Positions 1-9,135 of a stretch of DNA of 64,000 nt are shown piece after piece. The translations under genes were made by a program, and so were the position numbers. The notes below the pieces were generated by a model that saw only the letters and a list, made by a program, of their open reading frames with translations, was not told where the DNA came from and ran no database searches. The stretch is from Vibrio sp. Of7-15. Its GTDB lineage: Bacteria; Pseudomonadota; Gammaproteobacteria; Enterobacterales; Vibrionaceae. How positions within the stretch are numbered: position 1 is the first letter of the stretch; every line of letters begins with the position of its first letter. The stretch is taken from positions 1 through 64,000 of the forward strand of contig NZ_JAKRGH010000027.1 in assembly GCF_022347565.1 (NCBI RefSeq), read 5' to 3'.

Positions 1-730
1 GAGATATTCTTTAACTGATCGTTAATTGTCTCAATGATAAAGCGCTTCGAGAGCATGGCTCTATCCCATGCTGCAAGCTGCTTAGGCTTCATATTCTTAT
101 GTTGAGTCGTAATTAGAGTTATTCCATCAACCTTTAAATCGTCGGCTAACGCTTTGCTGATATAGCCTTTATCTGCATAAAGTATATCGAATAAACCTTT
201 TGATAATTTACGAACAGGTTTACGGTCATCTGTATTCGCAGGAGTGAGTGTCGCCGCAACAATATCACCAACATGGTTGGTGATAATATGCAGCTTAAAT
301 CCATAGAACCACCCATCGTCCCTTTTCCTCGCTCAGCTACCCCTTTGAATACTTTATGTCTGGGGATCCGTAAGTTATGACAGACTTTTATACTTGTAGA
401 GTCAATAAACTCAATACCCGTGGGCTTTCCTTTAACGTGAGTGAAGAAGGAACTCAGCGGTACAAGTACCGATGGCATCACTTCAAGAAAACGGGTATAA
501 CTCAGTAACGCAGGAAAATGTTTTTTGTAATAGCGATGAATGATGCCGAGGTAAAAGTTCTTAAAATCATCGCTGATGCGAGATATGAAAAGCAATAGTG
601 ATGGTCATTATTTCACTGTCTGACAGTTGCGCTTACGCTCTCCACTTTCTAGCTGCCACTTTTGCCACTAAGGTAGAAAAGCCTGCCAAAAATCATCGAC
701 ATGACAAAATAAGTCTACTAACTTACGCAT
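1..730 (-). pseudogene. IS982-family transposase, broken and cut by the window edge
   Basis: Reading leftward from the ATG at 728-730, the frames together give a DDE transposase of the IS982 type: an N-terminal MRKLVDLFCHVDDFWQAF stretch, then TGIEFIDSTSIKVCHN, then RHKVFKGVAERGKGTMGG, and after a frameshift near 305-320 GFKLHIITNHVGDIVAATLTP and DILYADKGYISKALADDL. There is an in-frame stop close to the N-terminus, and at least two frame changes are needed to read it through. The end of the gene lies outside the window. It is dead as a transposase. Family assignment is from remembered consensus, not from a search. Confidence 0.8.
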
Positions 731-844
731 AGCTGGTTCCTTTGTGATAAATCCTTCTTGGTCGAAAGATCTGATCGCAGAACCAAATCACTACATTGTT
801 TGTATTTATCTTCCAGCAACAAAATAGGCTTAACCGATTCTAAA

Positions 845-863
845 GTGTTGTCGGCGACAACAC
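845..863. repeat. 19-bp palindrome, copy 1
   Basis: GTGTTGTCGGCGACAACAC is a perfect 8-bp inverted repeat around a 3-nt centre. A second copy with a different centre lies at 2192-2210. It could be an operator or the end of a mobile element; no partner gene is evident. Confidence 0.6.
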
Positions 864-1015
864 CATACAATACTAGATAACTCAAATGTAAAAACCTGTT
901 TAGGTAAATTTCACATCAAAAGCTGTCAGACATAAAACAAGAGCTCGTAAAACTCAATAATCCTCCCTAACAGTTTTAGACATTAAATTGAAATAGAAAA
1001 CACCGAGACCATTAA

Positions 1016-1580
1016 AAATCCGCCTTCTTAGAAGGCGGTTTCGCAATATAACCCCTAGAAGGGGGCAACCATGCTATCAACCCTTTAATAACTGTTGCTC
1101 ATATTCTAAGCCTTGCTTATCTTGATGCCGGACATATCTTCGGATCATTTCTTCATTTACACCAACCGTATCTACAAAATACCCTCGTGCCTAAAAGTGA
1201 TTACCCCACAGCTTTTTCCGTATATGTGGGAATTTATTAAATAGCCTGATAGCCGTTCGCCCATTCAAAACTCCCAGTAAACTTGAAAACGATAATTTGG
1301 GGGATCTATCACGACAAGGTGAACATGCTCAGGTTGAACATTAAGTTCCAACACTTCACAATCTTTCTATTGCACAAAATATAGATTGAGCGATAAAGTT
1401 CTTTTCCTACGCTCCCCTTCAAGATCTTGTACCTGTATTTTGACGTCCAAACTATAACTTCTATAGTCGCCCATGTGGTTATTCCTCTTACTTGTGATGA
1501 ATAAGAGGTTACTTCTAACATCGGCACTTCTTCAGGCTTAGCCTCAAGGAACAATCACCACCGCCCTAGGCGGTGGTTTT
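1016..1580 (-). mobile_element. IS200/IS605-family element remnant
   Basis: A degenerate IS200-type tnpA is flanked by two short palindromes of the kind that mark IS200 ends: CCGCCTTC/GAAGGCGG at 1020-1038 and CCACCGCC/GGCGGTGG at 1558-1576. The first sits just beyond the stop of the transposase remnant and the second lies upstream of its start. The element has no terminal inverted repeats, as is usual in this family. Confidence 0.75.
1077..1474 (-). pseudogene. IS200-like transposase TnpA (Y1), frameshifted
   Basis: The reading starts with MGDYRS at 1472-1474, then must change frame to give VWTSKYRYKILKG and ELYRSIYILC. Another change gives SPKLSFSSLLGVLNGRTAIRLFNKFPHIRKKLWGNHF and ARGYFVDTVGVNEEMIRRYVRHQDKQGLEYEQQLLKG, ending at a TGA at 1077-1079. 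These blocks match the IS200 Y1 transposase, whose catalytic tyrosine lies in the YVRHQ region. A stop codon interrupts GNHF-ARGYF and frameshifts interrupt the first half, so the gene is inactive. Confidence 0.75.
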
Positions 1581-2339
1581 GAGGAGCCAATAAAGATTGA
1601 GATAAAGACATCTTGTCGACAAACAACCGGTTAGCCATTAGATGATGTACGAGAGGCGGTATTTAAAATTATTACCAGAAGGCACTGATGATGTTATGAA
1701 GGACACTCATTTATCCTACGATGCAGATAAGCGTGCCTGGAGATTCAGTGTTGCTTTCTAACAAGCATACTTGATTGTTTGACATGATAGGAACAAACAG
1801 AAAAGCCTTAACGACTACCTAGAAAGTTTACCCAGCGCGTACTGGCAGAGCCTAACGTAATAACTCCCCTTTTATTTAGACTTTTTAAACACCATATGCC
1901 CTTTTCAACATAAAATTGTTTGTTCGGTTGGTGGCACTAAGATTGCCTATCACTCGTTTGAAACCACACCACTCCATAAACAAAGCCATTAATGAAGATT
2001 ATGCTTTCTATATTCAGAGCGCTTAACCGCTATAAACAATGTGGTAAAAACAGCACTAGTAAAAGCACAAGAAGACGGCTTTGCATCTAATTCAATCACT
2101 GAATCCCCCTACAGCCCGCCGAACCCAAACATCATATTTTTATAATAAAAACGGCATCTGACCGTATTCACAAAAACAAAAACGTAATAAAGTGTTGTCG
2201 TGGACAACACATAAACCAGCCGCCTTTCATAAACTCTGCAGTCTCTCATTGAACTGAACCTGTGAATAAACAGCAAACTTCACAACAGCATAAAAACAGT
2301 AACTGAAAGCCCAAGCATCTCAATGGTCTAAAACGAGAG
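1581..2339. other. Stretch without recognisable genes
   Basis: No reading frame of useful length, RNA gene or terminator could be supported. The stretch lies between IS remnants and is probably decayed mobile-element DNA. Its only clear structure is the second 19-bp palindrome at 2192-2210. Confidence 0.5.
2192..2210. repeat. 19-bp palindrome, copy 2
   Basis: GTGTTGTCGTGGACAACAC has the same 8-bp arms as the copy at 845-863 with a different 3-nt centre. Conserved arms around a changed centre suggest a protein-binding site or an element end rather than simple duplication. Confidence 0.6.
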
Positions 2340-2700
2340 TTCAACGTTAGATATTCAAACCAAGTGCAATATGGTGACATTACGGACAAGCATCGTTGGT
2401 CTTATCTTGCTAGTTGTAAACCTATGAAGTCGCCGAGTCATTGATTGGGTTTATCAGGAAACCAGATTCAGCTTTAGCCAGTAAAACCTTACAATGACAA
2501 ACGGATAAAAGGATGGCCACGTAGGATGATGTTCCATCCCGATCAAGGTAGCGAATATGGAATTTGTTAGTTTAGGCTATATATCTGGCGCTATCGGATG
2601 AATCAAAGTATGAGCCAGCTTTAACGATCCTATAACGGGTGTGTTAAGAAGCCTAAAATCAAAATAGGTTCATGGGATAAAAAAGAAGCGATGAAAATGT
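2340..2700 (+). pseudogene. IS3-family OrfB (DDE integrase core) remnant
   Basis: Broken frames on the plus strand give VQYGDITDKHRWSYLA, then MMFHPDQGSEYG, then WRYRMNQSMSQL. These correspond to the DDE block of IS3-family OrfB, usually read as GDITYI..W.YLAVVID, MFHSDQGSQY and MTQSMSRRGN. Several stops interrupt it and both ends are missing, so only a short core survives. Confidence 0.65.
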
Positions 2701-2796
2701 GAAAAAATACAGAGCAAAAAAAGACCAGAAGCAAGTGCCACTGGTCTTTCATAAAAGCCTCATCGGTTTAACGTAAGACCAATAAATAATAACAAC

Positions 2797-4062
2797 CTAC
2801 CAAGAAGCTGAACCGGAAAAACAAGATTTTGCTAATAACTGAAGGCGCTGATATTCCGTATTGTCGATCTCTTCCTTTTCACACACGCTCAGCAAATCTT
2901 CGATAAAGTAGCCAAGAGCACGCATTTCAATTTGACGTACTTTATCTTGAACATCCACCGGCAAATTCTCATAAACAGAGGCGGCACCAAAGTCACCAAA
3001 AATCATCTGAGCTTGCTCATTAACCAATACGTTATGGGCATAGAGATCACCATGACACACTTTGTTCTTATGTAAATGCGAAAACACATCTAACATCTGT
3101 TGAACAATCACAGCAATAGAATCCACGGACAGCGAGTAACCACGAACAAAAGTGTCTCTCGTGCACGTCTCTAAGCTAGGTGGTAACCCTAAGTTCTTAT
3201 ATGCTGAAGGGATCAGCTCCATCACTAAAGCCAGATGATCCGGCTCCAAGACTTGAGCAATGGACTTAACTAGATTTGGGTGGAAGCCTGTTTTTAAACA
3301 TGCTAGTAATTCATCACTTGGATAACCATCGCTGGTCACCTCTCCTTTAAACACTTTAACGGCAACGTGCTCAGGGAAATGATGTGGGTTATCAAGCCAA
3401 GCCGCTTGCGAAATCACCCCTGAAGCGCCCTGCCCTAATAACTGAGAAATTACGTATGAGTCAGAGCTAATAGTGGGTACGGAATCAGAGTTCCCCTCAA
3501 CCTGACAAAAAGGGTTGCCCGAAAAGGCAAGCCACGCCAGCTTAGGTAAATGAAGTAAAGGCTCAGGAAAAGACGACAAGCTATTTGCAGAAATACGCAA
3601 TAGTTGTAAGTTAGTTAACTGACGCATCGAGTCTGGTAGATGAGTCAGTTTATTCCCCGCTAACGCTAATTTCTGTAAACGTGGTCTTTCGCCGAGTGAT
3701 TGCGGTAAAGTGACAATCTGATTGTCGGTTAAAATCAACCATCGTAATTGCAGAGGAAGAGAAGCTTCAGGCACATGAGCAATCTGATTCGATTTAAACC
3801 CAACCATTTCTAATTTAGTGCATTGTCCTAATACTTCAGGTAATTCCGTAAAATGGTTGTTGGACATAAATATGATGCGCAAATTGTCTAACTGGGTGAT
3901 TTCTTGAGGTAACTCAGACAATTGATTATTCGATAAATCGAGAATTTCTAGCGTATCAGACAGAGATAAGATTTCTAGTGGGAATTCAGTTAGCTCTTCA
4001 GATAATTGTAAACGAGTGATGCCCTGTAACTGGCCATCTTTGAGCTGTTGTAGTGTATGCAA
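2797..4062 (-). CDS. Leucine-rich-repeat protein kinase fusion
   Basis: The first ~195 residues of this 421-aa protein are leucine-rich repeats of the form LPxxLxxLxxLxxLxLsxNxL. The rest is a eukaryotic-like protein kinase, with glycine loop LGQGASGVISQA near 210, AVKVFK with the ATP lysine, catalytic loop HGDLYAHN at about 337-344 (Asp339, Asn344) and DFG near 356. The HGDLYAHN form instead of HRDLKPEN is usual in bacterial LRR-kinases as I recall. No signal peptide or TM segment is visible, so it is probably cytosolic. It is likely to phosphorylate a Ser/Thr substrate recognised by the LRRs; the target is unknown. It is transcribed alone, leftward, toward the IS remnants. Confidence 0.85.
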   Translation of the reverse strand: MHTLQQLKDGQLQGITRLQLSEELTEFPLEILSLSDTLEILDLSNNQLSELPQEITQLDNLRIIFMSNNHFTELPEVLGQCTKLEMVGFKSNQIAHVPEASLPLQLRWLILTDNQIVTLPQSLGERPRLQKLALAGNKLTHLPDSMRQLTNLQLLRISANSLSSFPEPLLHLPKLAWLAFSGNPFCQVEGNSDSVPTISSDSYVISQLLGQGASGVISQAAWLDNPHHFPEHVAVKVFKGEVTSDGYPSDELLACLKTGFHPNLVKSIAQVLEPDHLALVMELIPSAYKNLGLPPSLETCTRDTFVRGYSLSVDSIAVIVQQMLDVFSHLHKNKVCHGDLYAHNVLVNEQAQMIFGDFGAASVYENLPVDVQDKVRQIEMRALGYFIEDLLSVCEKEEIDNTEYQRLQLLAKSCFSGSASW

Positions 4063-4132
4063 AATGCGTATCCATTGATCGTATCAAAACAGCCATCATT
4101 TTACGTATTCCTTTACTTATACTCAAATTCAC

Positions 4133-4678
4133 TCATGACTGACAGATCGTAGAGTCGGATGTATGCTCAGCGCAATACGCTTGCCATTGCTGCCTTTTAA
4201 CTGCATCGCTAACGTGAATAACCGTCTCTTCGGCAGGCAATCGCGTATCCACTAACGCACTAAACACCAGCTGACCGCTGCGCTCCCGCATTTCCAAAAT
4301 CACGTTCATTTGCCGCTCAATCACGGCTAACACATCAGCACGTTCAGCACTTTGAGAAAGTTGATACTGCTTATGATCACTTAATACACTGACCGAAAAA
4401 GACGATGCTAACGCAAAGTCAACCAAACTGATGTACGCCCAAGAACTTTGAACTTCCGTCGCTAACTTAGTCAAAAAAGCGGGGGGCAACTCTCGAGAAT
4501 GTGCCAAAGTATCAATCAAATAGTTAAAAAAGTCCGACTGTTTTCTCTGTGAAAAGCCAAACCGTTCAACCATTTTTTGAAAAATAGCGACATTATCTTG
4601 ATGGATTTTCATCTCGATCCGCTTAACCCCCTTTTCCTTTAATTTTTTCCTGTATTTACTATCAGATTTAGACAACAT
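4133..4678 (-). CDS. Small putative plasmid regulator, divergent from parA
   Basis: This is a 181-aa protein that I do not recognise. Its basic N-terminus (SKYRKKLKEKGVKRIEMKIHQDN) resembles the start of ribbon-helix-helix or copy-control proteins: a short β-strand followed by helices (FQKMVERFGFSQRKQSDFFNYLI). The rest is mostly helical. It is divergent from parA with about 93 bp between starts, and an inverted repeat overlaps its own start codon. This suggests an autoregulated plasmid maintenance regulator. The function is inference. Confidence 0.6.
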   Translation of the reverse strand: MLSKSDSKYRKKLKEKGVKRIEMKIHQDNVAIFQKMVERFGFSQRKQSDFFNYLIDTLAHSRELPPAFLTKLATEVQSSWAYISLVDFALASSFSVSVLSDHKQYQLSQSAERADVLAVIERQMNVILEMRERSGQLVFSALVDTRLPAEETVIHVSDAVKRQQWQAYCAEHTSDSTICQS

Positions 4679-4698
4679 TTTTCGTCCGGTCGAAAATT
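4677..4698. promoter_or_regulatory. Inverted repeat at the start of the divergent regulator
   Basis: ATTTTTCG-tccggt-CGAAAATT is an inverted repeat that overlaps the start codon of the leftward 181-aa gene and lies about 75 bp upstream of parA. It is well placed to be an autoregulatory operator, for the neighbouring regulator or for ParA. Confidence 0.4.
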
Positions 4699-4771
4699 AA
4701 AAATGACGTGTATTTTAAAACAAACAACGACATAATCAACCCATCTCAAATACGTGCTAAAGGAAACCAGA

Positions 4772-5551
4772 ATGGCTCAGCTTATCTCTATTGCTAATCA
4801 AAAAGGTGGGGTTGGTAAGACTCACGTAACATTTAACCTTGCAGTGGGACTCACTCGTAAAGAAAAGAAAGTGCTCGTTGTTGACATGGATCCACAGTTT
4901 AATATTACCGATTGGTCATTTTGTGGTGACATTCCAGACAGCTTAAACCGAACTCAAGCGTCTGAAAGCCATGCTGAAAGCCTGTTTGATTTGCAAGAGG
5001 TCTCCCCTGTTCCTTCTGAGCATGGCTTCGATATACTGCTTGGCAGTAAACACTTAAATGCGGTTCAAAAATTAGACATGGACGCGCTGTACGATTTTAA
5101 AGACGCCATTTTTAAATGCCGCGATCAATACGACTTCATTTTATTTGATATACCACCAACGCTAGGAAATCTACAAATTGCCCCATTGCTGAGCAGCAAC
5201 TTTGTCGTCGTGCCTACCACCTTAGAGCTCGATTCATTCAGCAAAATGCAAGACATTATCTCCACCATTGATTCAACCAAATCGCGCTATAACCCAAATC
5301 TCAACTTGCTGGGTATTCTGATAAATGGTGGGGGTAAAGTTCTCGATATCAACGCCCAGTATTTTTATGATCAAACCATTGAGTATGCAGGAGATAGCCT
5401 ATTCAGCACCCGTTGGCACAATAATGCCAAAGGCCGCCAAGCACGTACGCTAAGTTTATCGGTCCTGGATCATGCGAAAGGGGATCTCATCGCTCGCCAG
5501 ATCAAAGACACGGTTAACGAACTGCTAGAGCGAGTAAACGATCATGGCTAA
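4772..5551 (+). CDS. parA: ParA-type partition ATPase
   Basis: This 259-aa deviant-Walker ATPase has KGGVGKT at residues 11-17, VVDMDPQ (Walker A') and FILFDIPPTLG (Walker B). With ParB it would position plasmid copies over the nucleoid. I chose the ATG at 4772 because AAAGGA lies seven bases upstream; a GTG at 4754 is in frame but lies before that site. It has no long N-terminal HTH extension, so it is a short ParA. It overlaps parB by 8 bp, which is usual for a par operon. Confidence 0.93.
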   Translation: MAQLISIANQKGGVGKTHVTFNLAVGLTRKEKKVLVVDMDPQFNITDWSFCGDIPDSLNRTQASESHAESLFDLQEVSPVPSEHGFDILLGSKHLNAVQKLDMDALYDFKDAIFKCRDQYDFILFDIPPTLGNLQIAPLLSSNFVVVPTTLELDSFSKMQDIISTIDSTKSRYNPNLNLLGILINGGGKVLDINAQYFYDQTIEYAGDSLFSTRWHNNAKGRQARTLSLSVLDHAKGDLIARQIKDTVNELLERVNDHG

Positions 5552-6458
5552 AGGGTTTAAAAATCAGCTCAACAGCTTAAATAAAATCAAAAAAAACATT
5601 GCTGATGATGAGTCACTGGATCTTAACGCTGAAAAGATCATCAAAATTGATATCGATACCATTGTGACCGAGAAGCAAGTTCGTAAAACCAGAGGCTTTG
5701 ATGACAAAAGCCTATCGGAGCTGGCTGAGTCAATCTCACAAAACGGCTTGCAATCACCCATTATCGCCCGCCCAGCCGATCGAGGCCGATACACATTGGT
5801 TGCGGGAGAACGACGCTTACGAGCTATGAAACTGCTGGGAGAAACTCGTATCGATGCGATTGTCCGTAATTTAACGGATCGCCAATCCGCCGAAATTCAG
5901 CTCATTGAAAATGTCCAACGTGAAGATAACTCAGCACTGGAACTTAGTAACTACATCACTGAACTCAAGAGCGTGTTTAACTGCACGGTGTCTGATTTAG
6001 CGCGTCGTATAGGCAAACCGCGAGACTGGGTGTCTCTGGCCGTGAACTCTCATATTCCAGAGCCATTTGAGTGCTTGGTTGAGCAGTCTACAGACATGCG
6101 GTTACTCAAAGAGCTGTCCGCCGTGATTGAACAAGATCCTACGCTGGCACAGCATATTCTGACTAAATACCAAGATCCAGCCTTCACATTAACACGCAGT
6201 GCGTTGGTCGCAGAGAAAAAGGCCGCGTACGATGAGCCAACAGAAACCGACACGTCAGCTGCGGTATCAGAAGATAAACCGCGACCAATAAAAAAAGCAG
6301 CGCAAAGCACGGCAGAGAAGACCCCTCCCTCACGCTATGAAAGTATTGAAATAAAACTCAATAAGAAAAAAGCGTCACTATTGCTGGATCAAACCGTCAA
6401 AGTGATCATCGATGACAAAATCGAAGAGATCTCATTAGCTCACTTTTTTAATAGTTAA
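5544..6458 (+). CDS. parB: ParB-family centromere-binding protein
   Basis: The protein has 304 aa. Near residues 35-130 is the ParB/Spo0J N-terminal domain, with box I/II residues LVAGERRLRAMKLLG and IQLIENVQREDNSALE. These are the motifs of the CTP-binding fold (GERR and ENxQRxD). An HTH follows (VSDLARRIGKPRDWVSLAVNS). The C-terminus is variable and basic. It overlaps parA and ends directly before the iteron array, so origin and centromere functions lie together. I did not find an obvious parS palindrome. Confidence 0.93.
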   Translation: MAKGFKNQLNSLNKIKKNIADDESLDLNAEKIIKIDIDTIVTEKQVRKTRGFDDKSLSELAESISQNGLQSPIIARPADRGRYTLVAGERRLRAMKLLGETRIDAIVRNLTDRQSAEIQLIENVQREDNSALELSNYITELKSVFNCTVSDLARRIGKPRDWVSLAVNSHIPEPFECLVEQSTDMRLLKELSAVIEQDPTLAQHILTKYQDPAFTLTRSALVAEKKAAYDEPTETDTSAAVSEDKPRPIKKAAQSTAEKTPPSRYESIEIKLNKKKASLLLDQTVKVIIDDKIEEISLAHFFNS

Positions 6459-6502
6459 TACAGCCAGCCATAATAATCCCTTTTCTAAACGTTCAAACAC
6501 CT

Positions 6503-7830
6503 TTACTAAAGGTGTTTGAACGATCACATAGGCAGATCCATACCTAAATTCCGTCAACTAAAGGTGTTTGAGCGATCACTTTTACTGATTTCCTAATAAA
6601 AACCCGTTTAAACAGAGTAAATACAAGCTTTAAAAGGTGCTAGAGCGATCAATATCACACCCATAAAAAGCCTTTCTTGCTTAATAGTGAGAGATCTATC
6701 GCAAAAAGCAGTTAAAGGTGTATAAACGATCAATGACGAATCCAATCAAAATATGCACCAAAACACCTAACAGGTGACTTTTATAGTCTTTATTTTATAC
6801 AACCTTGGCTTAATTAGCTTGGTGTTAAAGCGATCACTCTAATTATTAATGAAAATCAGGTGCTGGAGCGATCAATTAAGCCCAAAGACCGAAGAATTGA
6901 GGTGTAGGAGCGATCATATAAGCGTTTACATCGTTCTCAGCCAAACACTGCCATCACACAGGGACAAATTTAAAGGTGTTTTAGCGATCGATTTAGAAAA
7001 TAAAGGTTAAAAAAGGTGTTAGAGCGATCAATAGCTCAGGAAATCAACATAATGAAGGTGATTTAGCGATCAAAAAAAGCCCAAAAGACAAAAAAAGGAG
7101 AATAAACGATCAAAGAAATAAAATTGTATACCGAAGTAAGGTGTTTTAAGGCTCAAAAATGTGAATGTTCTAAAGTAAAGTGCTAGAACGATCAATTGTT
7201 ACTCTTTTTCTATGATCGTACTTTCACACAATAGAAAGTGAACCATAAAACGGTGCTTTAACGATCAATTAAAATATAATACATAAAATACAATAGCTTA
7301 AAATAAGAAGTACAAAAAAATAGGAGCATTGCTCTCTCATAAATAGTGACATTGTCACTATTTATATTCATAAAAATGAAGATGAATATTCATGGCAAAA
7401 AGAAGAAAAGAGATAAAGTCCCTCTCTTTACTGGCTCTTTTGTAAAGGTGCTAGAGTGATCATAAAATAAAATATGATTATAAATCATAAAGATAGAATA
7501 TAAAAATGGCGTAAAATCAAAGAAAAGATCGCTAAAACACCCTAATGAGATCGTAGAAACACCAATATATTGGCATAATGCCAAAATGACTTTAAAATAC
7601 GAACCATGTCGATTCCTCACCATAATTGAGAGAGTCATCACAATTATTGGATCCCACCCAATCAACATCCTGTTGATAAGCTGTGATTAACCAGTAGTTA
7701 ACCTGTTATTTATAAGGAGTTGTAACGATCATAGGGAGGAGAAAGAGAGATCTCATTGAGGAGATTAAAAGATCGGCCTTAGGAGAATAAGAGATCAAAC
7801 GAGGGGTTATAACGATCTTAATTACATTTA
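6503..7830. repeat. Iteron array: plasmid replication origin
   Basis: A 16-bp motif, roughly GGTGYTNNAGCGATCA, recurs about 16 times on the plus strand. Clear copies start near 6507, 6560, 6636, 6716, 6824, 6860, 6901, 6976, 7016, 7057, 7182, 7252 and 7446. Two inverted copies lie near 7527-7542 and 7550-7565. Beyond 7710 the copies degenerate (for example near 7717 and 7806). Nearly every copy contains GATC, the Dam methylation site, at a fixed place. Spacing is irregular, about 35-100 bp. The initiator gene follows directly. The region is AT-rich, as expected of an unwinding zone. I found no convincing DnaA box. Confidence 0.85.
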
Positions 7831-8017
7831 AGTTCTTAATTATTAATACTATTTTAAATCTCTCCGTTTACTCCACTTATTATATACAGTAAGTAATTTA
7901 TTTATTTCCATTTCTTCCATAAGAGATCCACTAAAAAGATCTTATTAAAAAAGCAAGTTGCTTTTAGCGGTGTTTAATTTAATATCTAGGTCGTAATTAA
8001 CTAATCGATATGATCAA

Positions 8018-9079
8018 ATGAGCACTGAAGAGCAAAAACCAAAAACTGAAGAGACCAAAGTGTCCGAGTTGGCTAATGTCACTGACATAACCGATGTCTT
8101 TAGCTACACACAACGTAATTCTCAAAGCTCTTTACGTTCTTATTTAGTCCCTATGTTTCTATCGGATCGTGCCTTATCAGCAAAACTAAAGCCTGGTGCA
8201 GAGCAAATCCATACGTTAGAACACAAATCCGTTAAAGTAAGTTATAACGCAGCTCCGATTAAAACCAAAAGTGGGATCGATTTATATTTTCCATCAAAAA
8301 ATGAACAAATTATACTCCGTTCGATCATTAACATGATCAGCGCTGATAAAACGCGCCTTGAAAAACACGGTGATAAATTTACAGTTACATTCAAAATTGC
8401 GGATCTAAGAAAACACTTAGAAGATAATAACCAAACTCGCTCTGGTAGTCAGATCTCACGATCATTACAAATCTTAGAAAAATCCACCGTAGAAGTTGAA
8501 TGTATCGGAGACAGCCAAACCGATAAACTCAATCTGACAGGTACTTACCTTCAGGACTCTAAACGATTAACCTCCAATGACCCGAATATCAATGGCTTAT
8601 ATCAAGCTACATTGCACCGCTTGATCGCTCAAGACTTTCACCATGGTGAATATCGTATTATTGAAAAATCCTATTTAAACAACAATGGTAAATCTTACGC
8701 TGTTTATGAAGCACTTATTCATAATATGAGACATGAATTTACCAATGCGGACGCCAAATCGGAATCAATTTCTTATATTTTCCGCTTATCAGACATTATG
8801 TTCAGAGCAGGTTATAACCCTAAATTTGCCATCAATTCCATTCGCCGTACATTACAAGAATTAACAGAATTGCTGATTGAAAATGAAGTAATTAGTGATA
8901 AGGACATGTTTACTAAGAAAAAAATGTACGACTCTGAAAGGGAAGCTTACGATTATGATTGCAAATTAACACCAACAATTGGCTGGGGACGCTCACAACG
9001 TCATTCAAACTTTATGTATAAATTAACAAAAGACAAAGTGAATGAGTTAGTAGAACAAGATCCCGATCTTCAAAGTTAA
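8018..9079 (+). CDS. Plasmid replication initiator (iteron-binding)
   Basis: This is a 353-aa, predominantly helical, charged protein immediately downstream of the iterons. Residues ~85-165 (YFPSKNEQIILRSIINMI, then FKIADLRKHLEDNNQTRSGSQISRSLQILEKSTVEVE) and ~225-300 look like two winged-helix modules, the architecture of Rep_3-type iteron initiators. It would bind the iterons, open the origin and recruit the helicase. The fold is inferred from pattern and position; I could not place it in a named family. It is too short to be RctB, the Vibrio chromosome II initiator. It is followed by a strong terminator. Confidence 0.75.
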   Translation: MSTEEQKPKTEETKVSELANVTDITDVFSYTQRNSQSSLRSYLVPMFLSDRALSAKLKPGAEQIHTLEHKSVKVSYNAAPIKTKSGIDLYFPSKNEQIILRSIINMISADKTRLEKHGDKFTVTFKIADLRKHLEDNNQTRSGSQISRSLQILEKSTVEVECIGDSQTDKLNLTGTYLQDSKRLTSNDPNINGLYQATLHRLIAQDFHHGEYRIIEKSYLNNNGKSYAVYEALIHNMRHEFTNADAKSESISYIFRLSDIMFRAGYNPKFAINSIRRTLQELTELLIENEVISDKDMFTKKKMYDSEREAYDYDCKLTPTIGWGRSQRHSNFMYKLTKDKVNELVEQDPDLQS

Positions 9080-9087
9080 AAGATACA

Positions 9088-9118
9088 AAAAGGAGAAAGC
9101 TTACTTTCTCCTTTTTTA
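9088..9118. terminator. Bidirectional intrinsic terminator
   Basis: The stem AAGGAGAAAG/CTTTCTCCTT is followed by a T-run on the plus strand and preceded by an A-run. It lies between the converging initiator and chitinase genes and can serve both. Confidence 0.85.
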
Positions 9119-9135
9119 TTCATTATTTAAATTAG

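Noticed and set aside
7390-7668. Leftward 92-codon frame in the origin
   Set aside because: It lies across iterons, has an odd composition and no ribosome-binding site. It is a chance frame in AT-rich DNA.
6503-7830. Repeat array as a CRISPR
   Set aside because: Repeats are 16 bp and degenerate, spacing varies from about 35 to 100 bp, two are inverted, and there are no cas genes. An initiator gene follows, which makes it an iteron origin.
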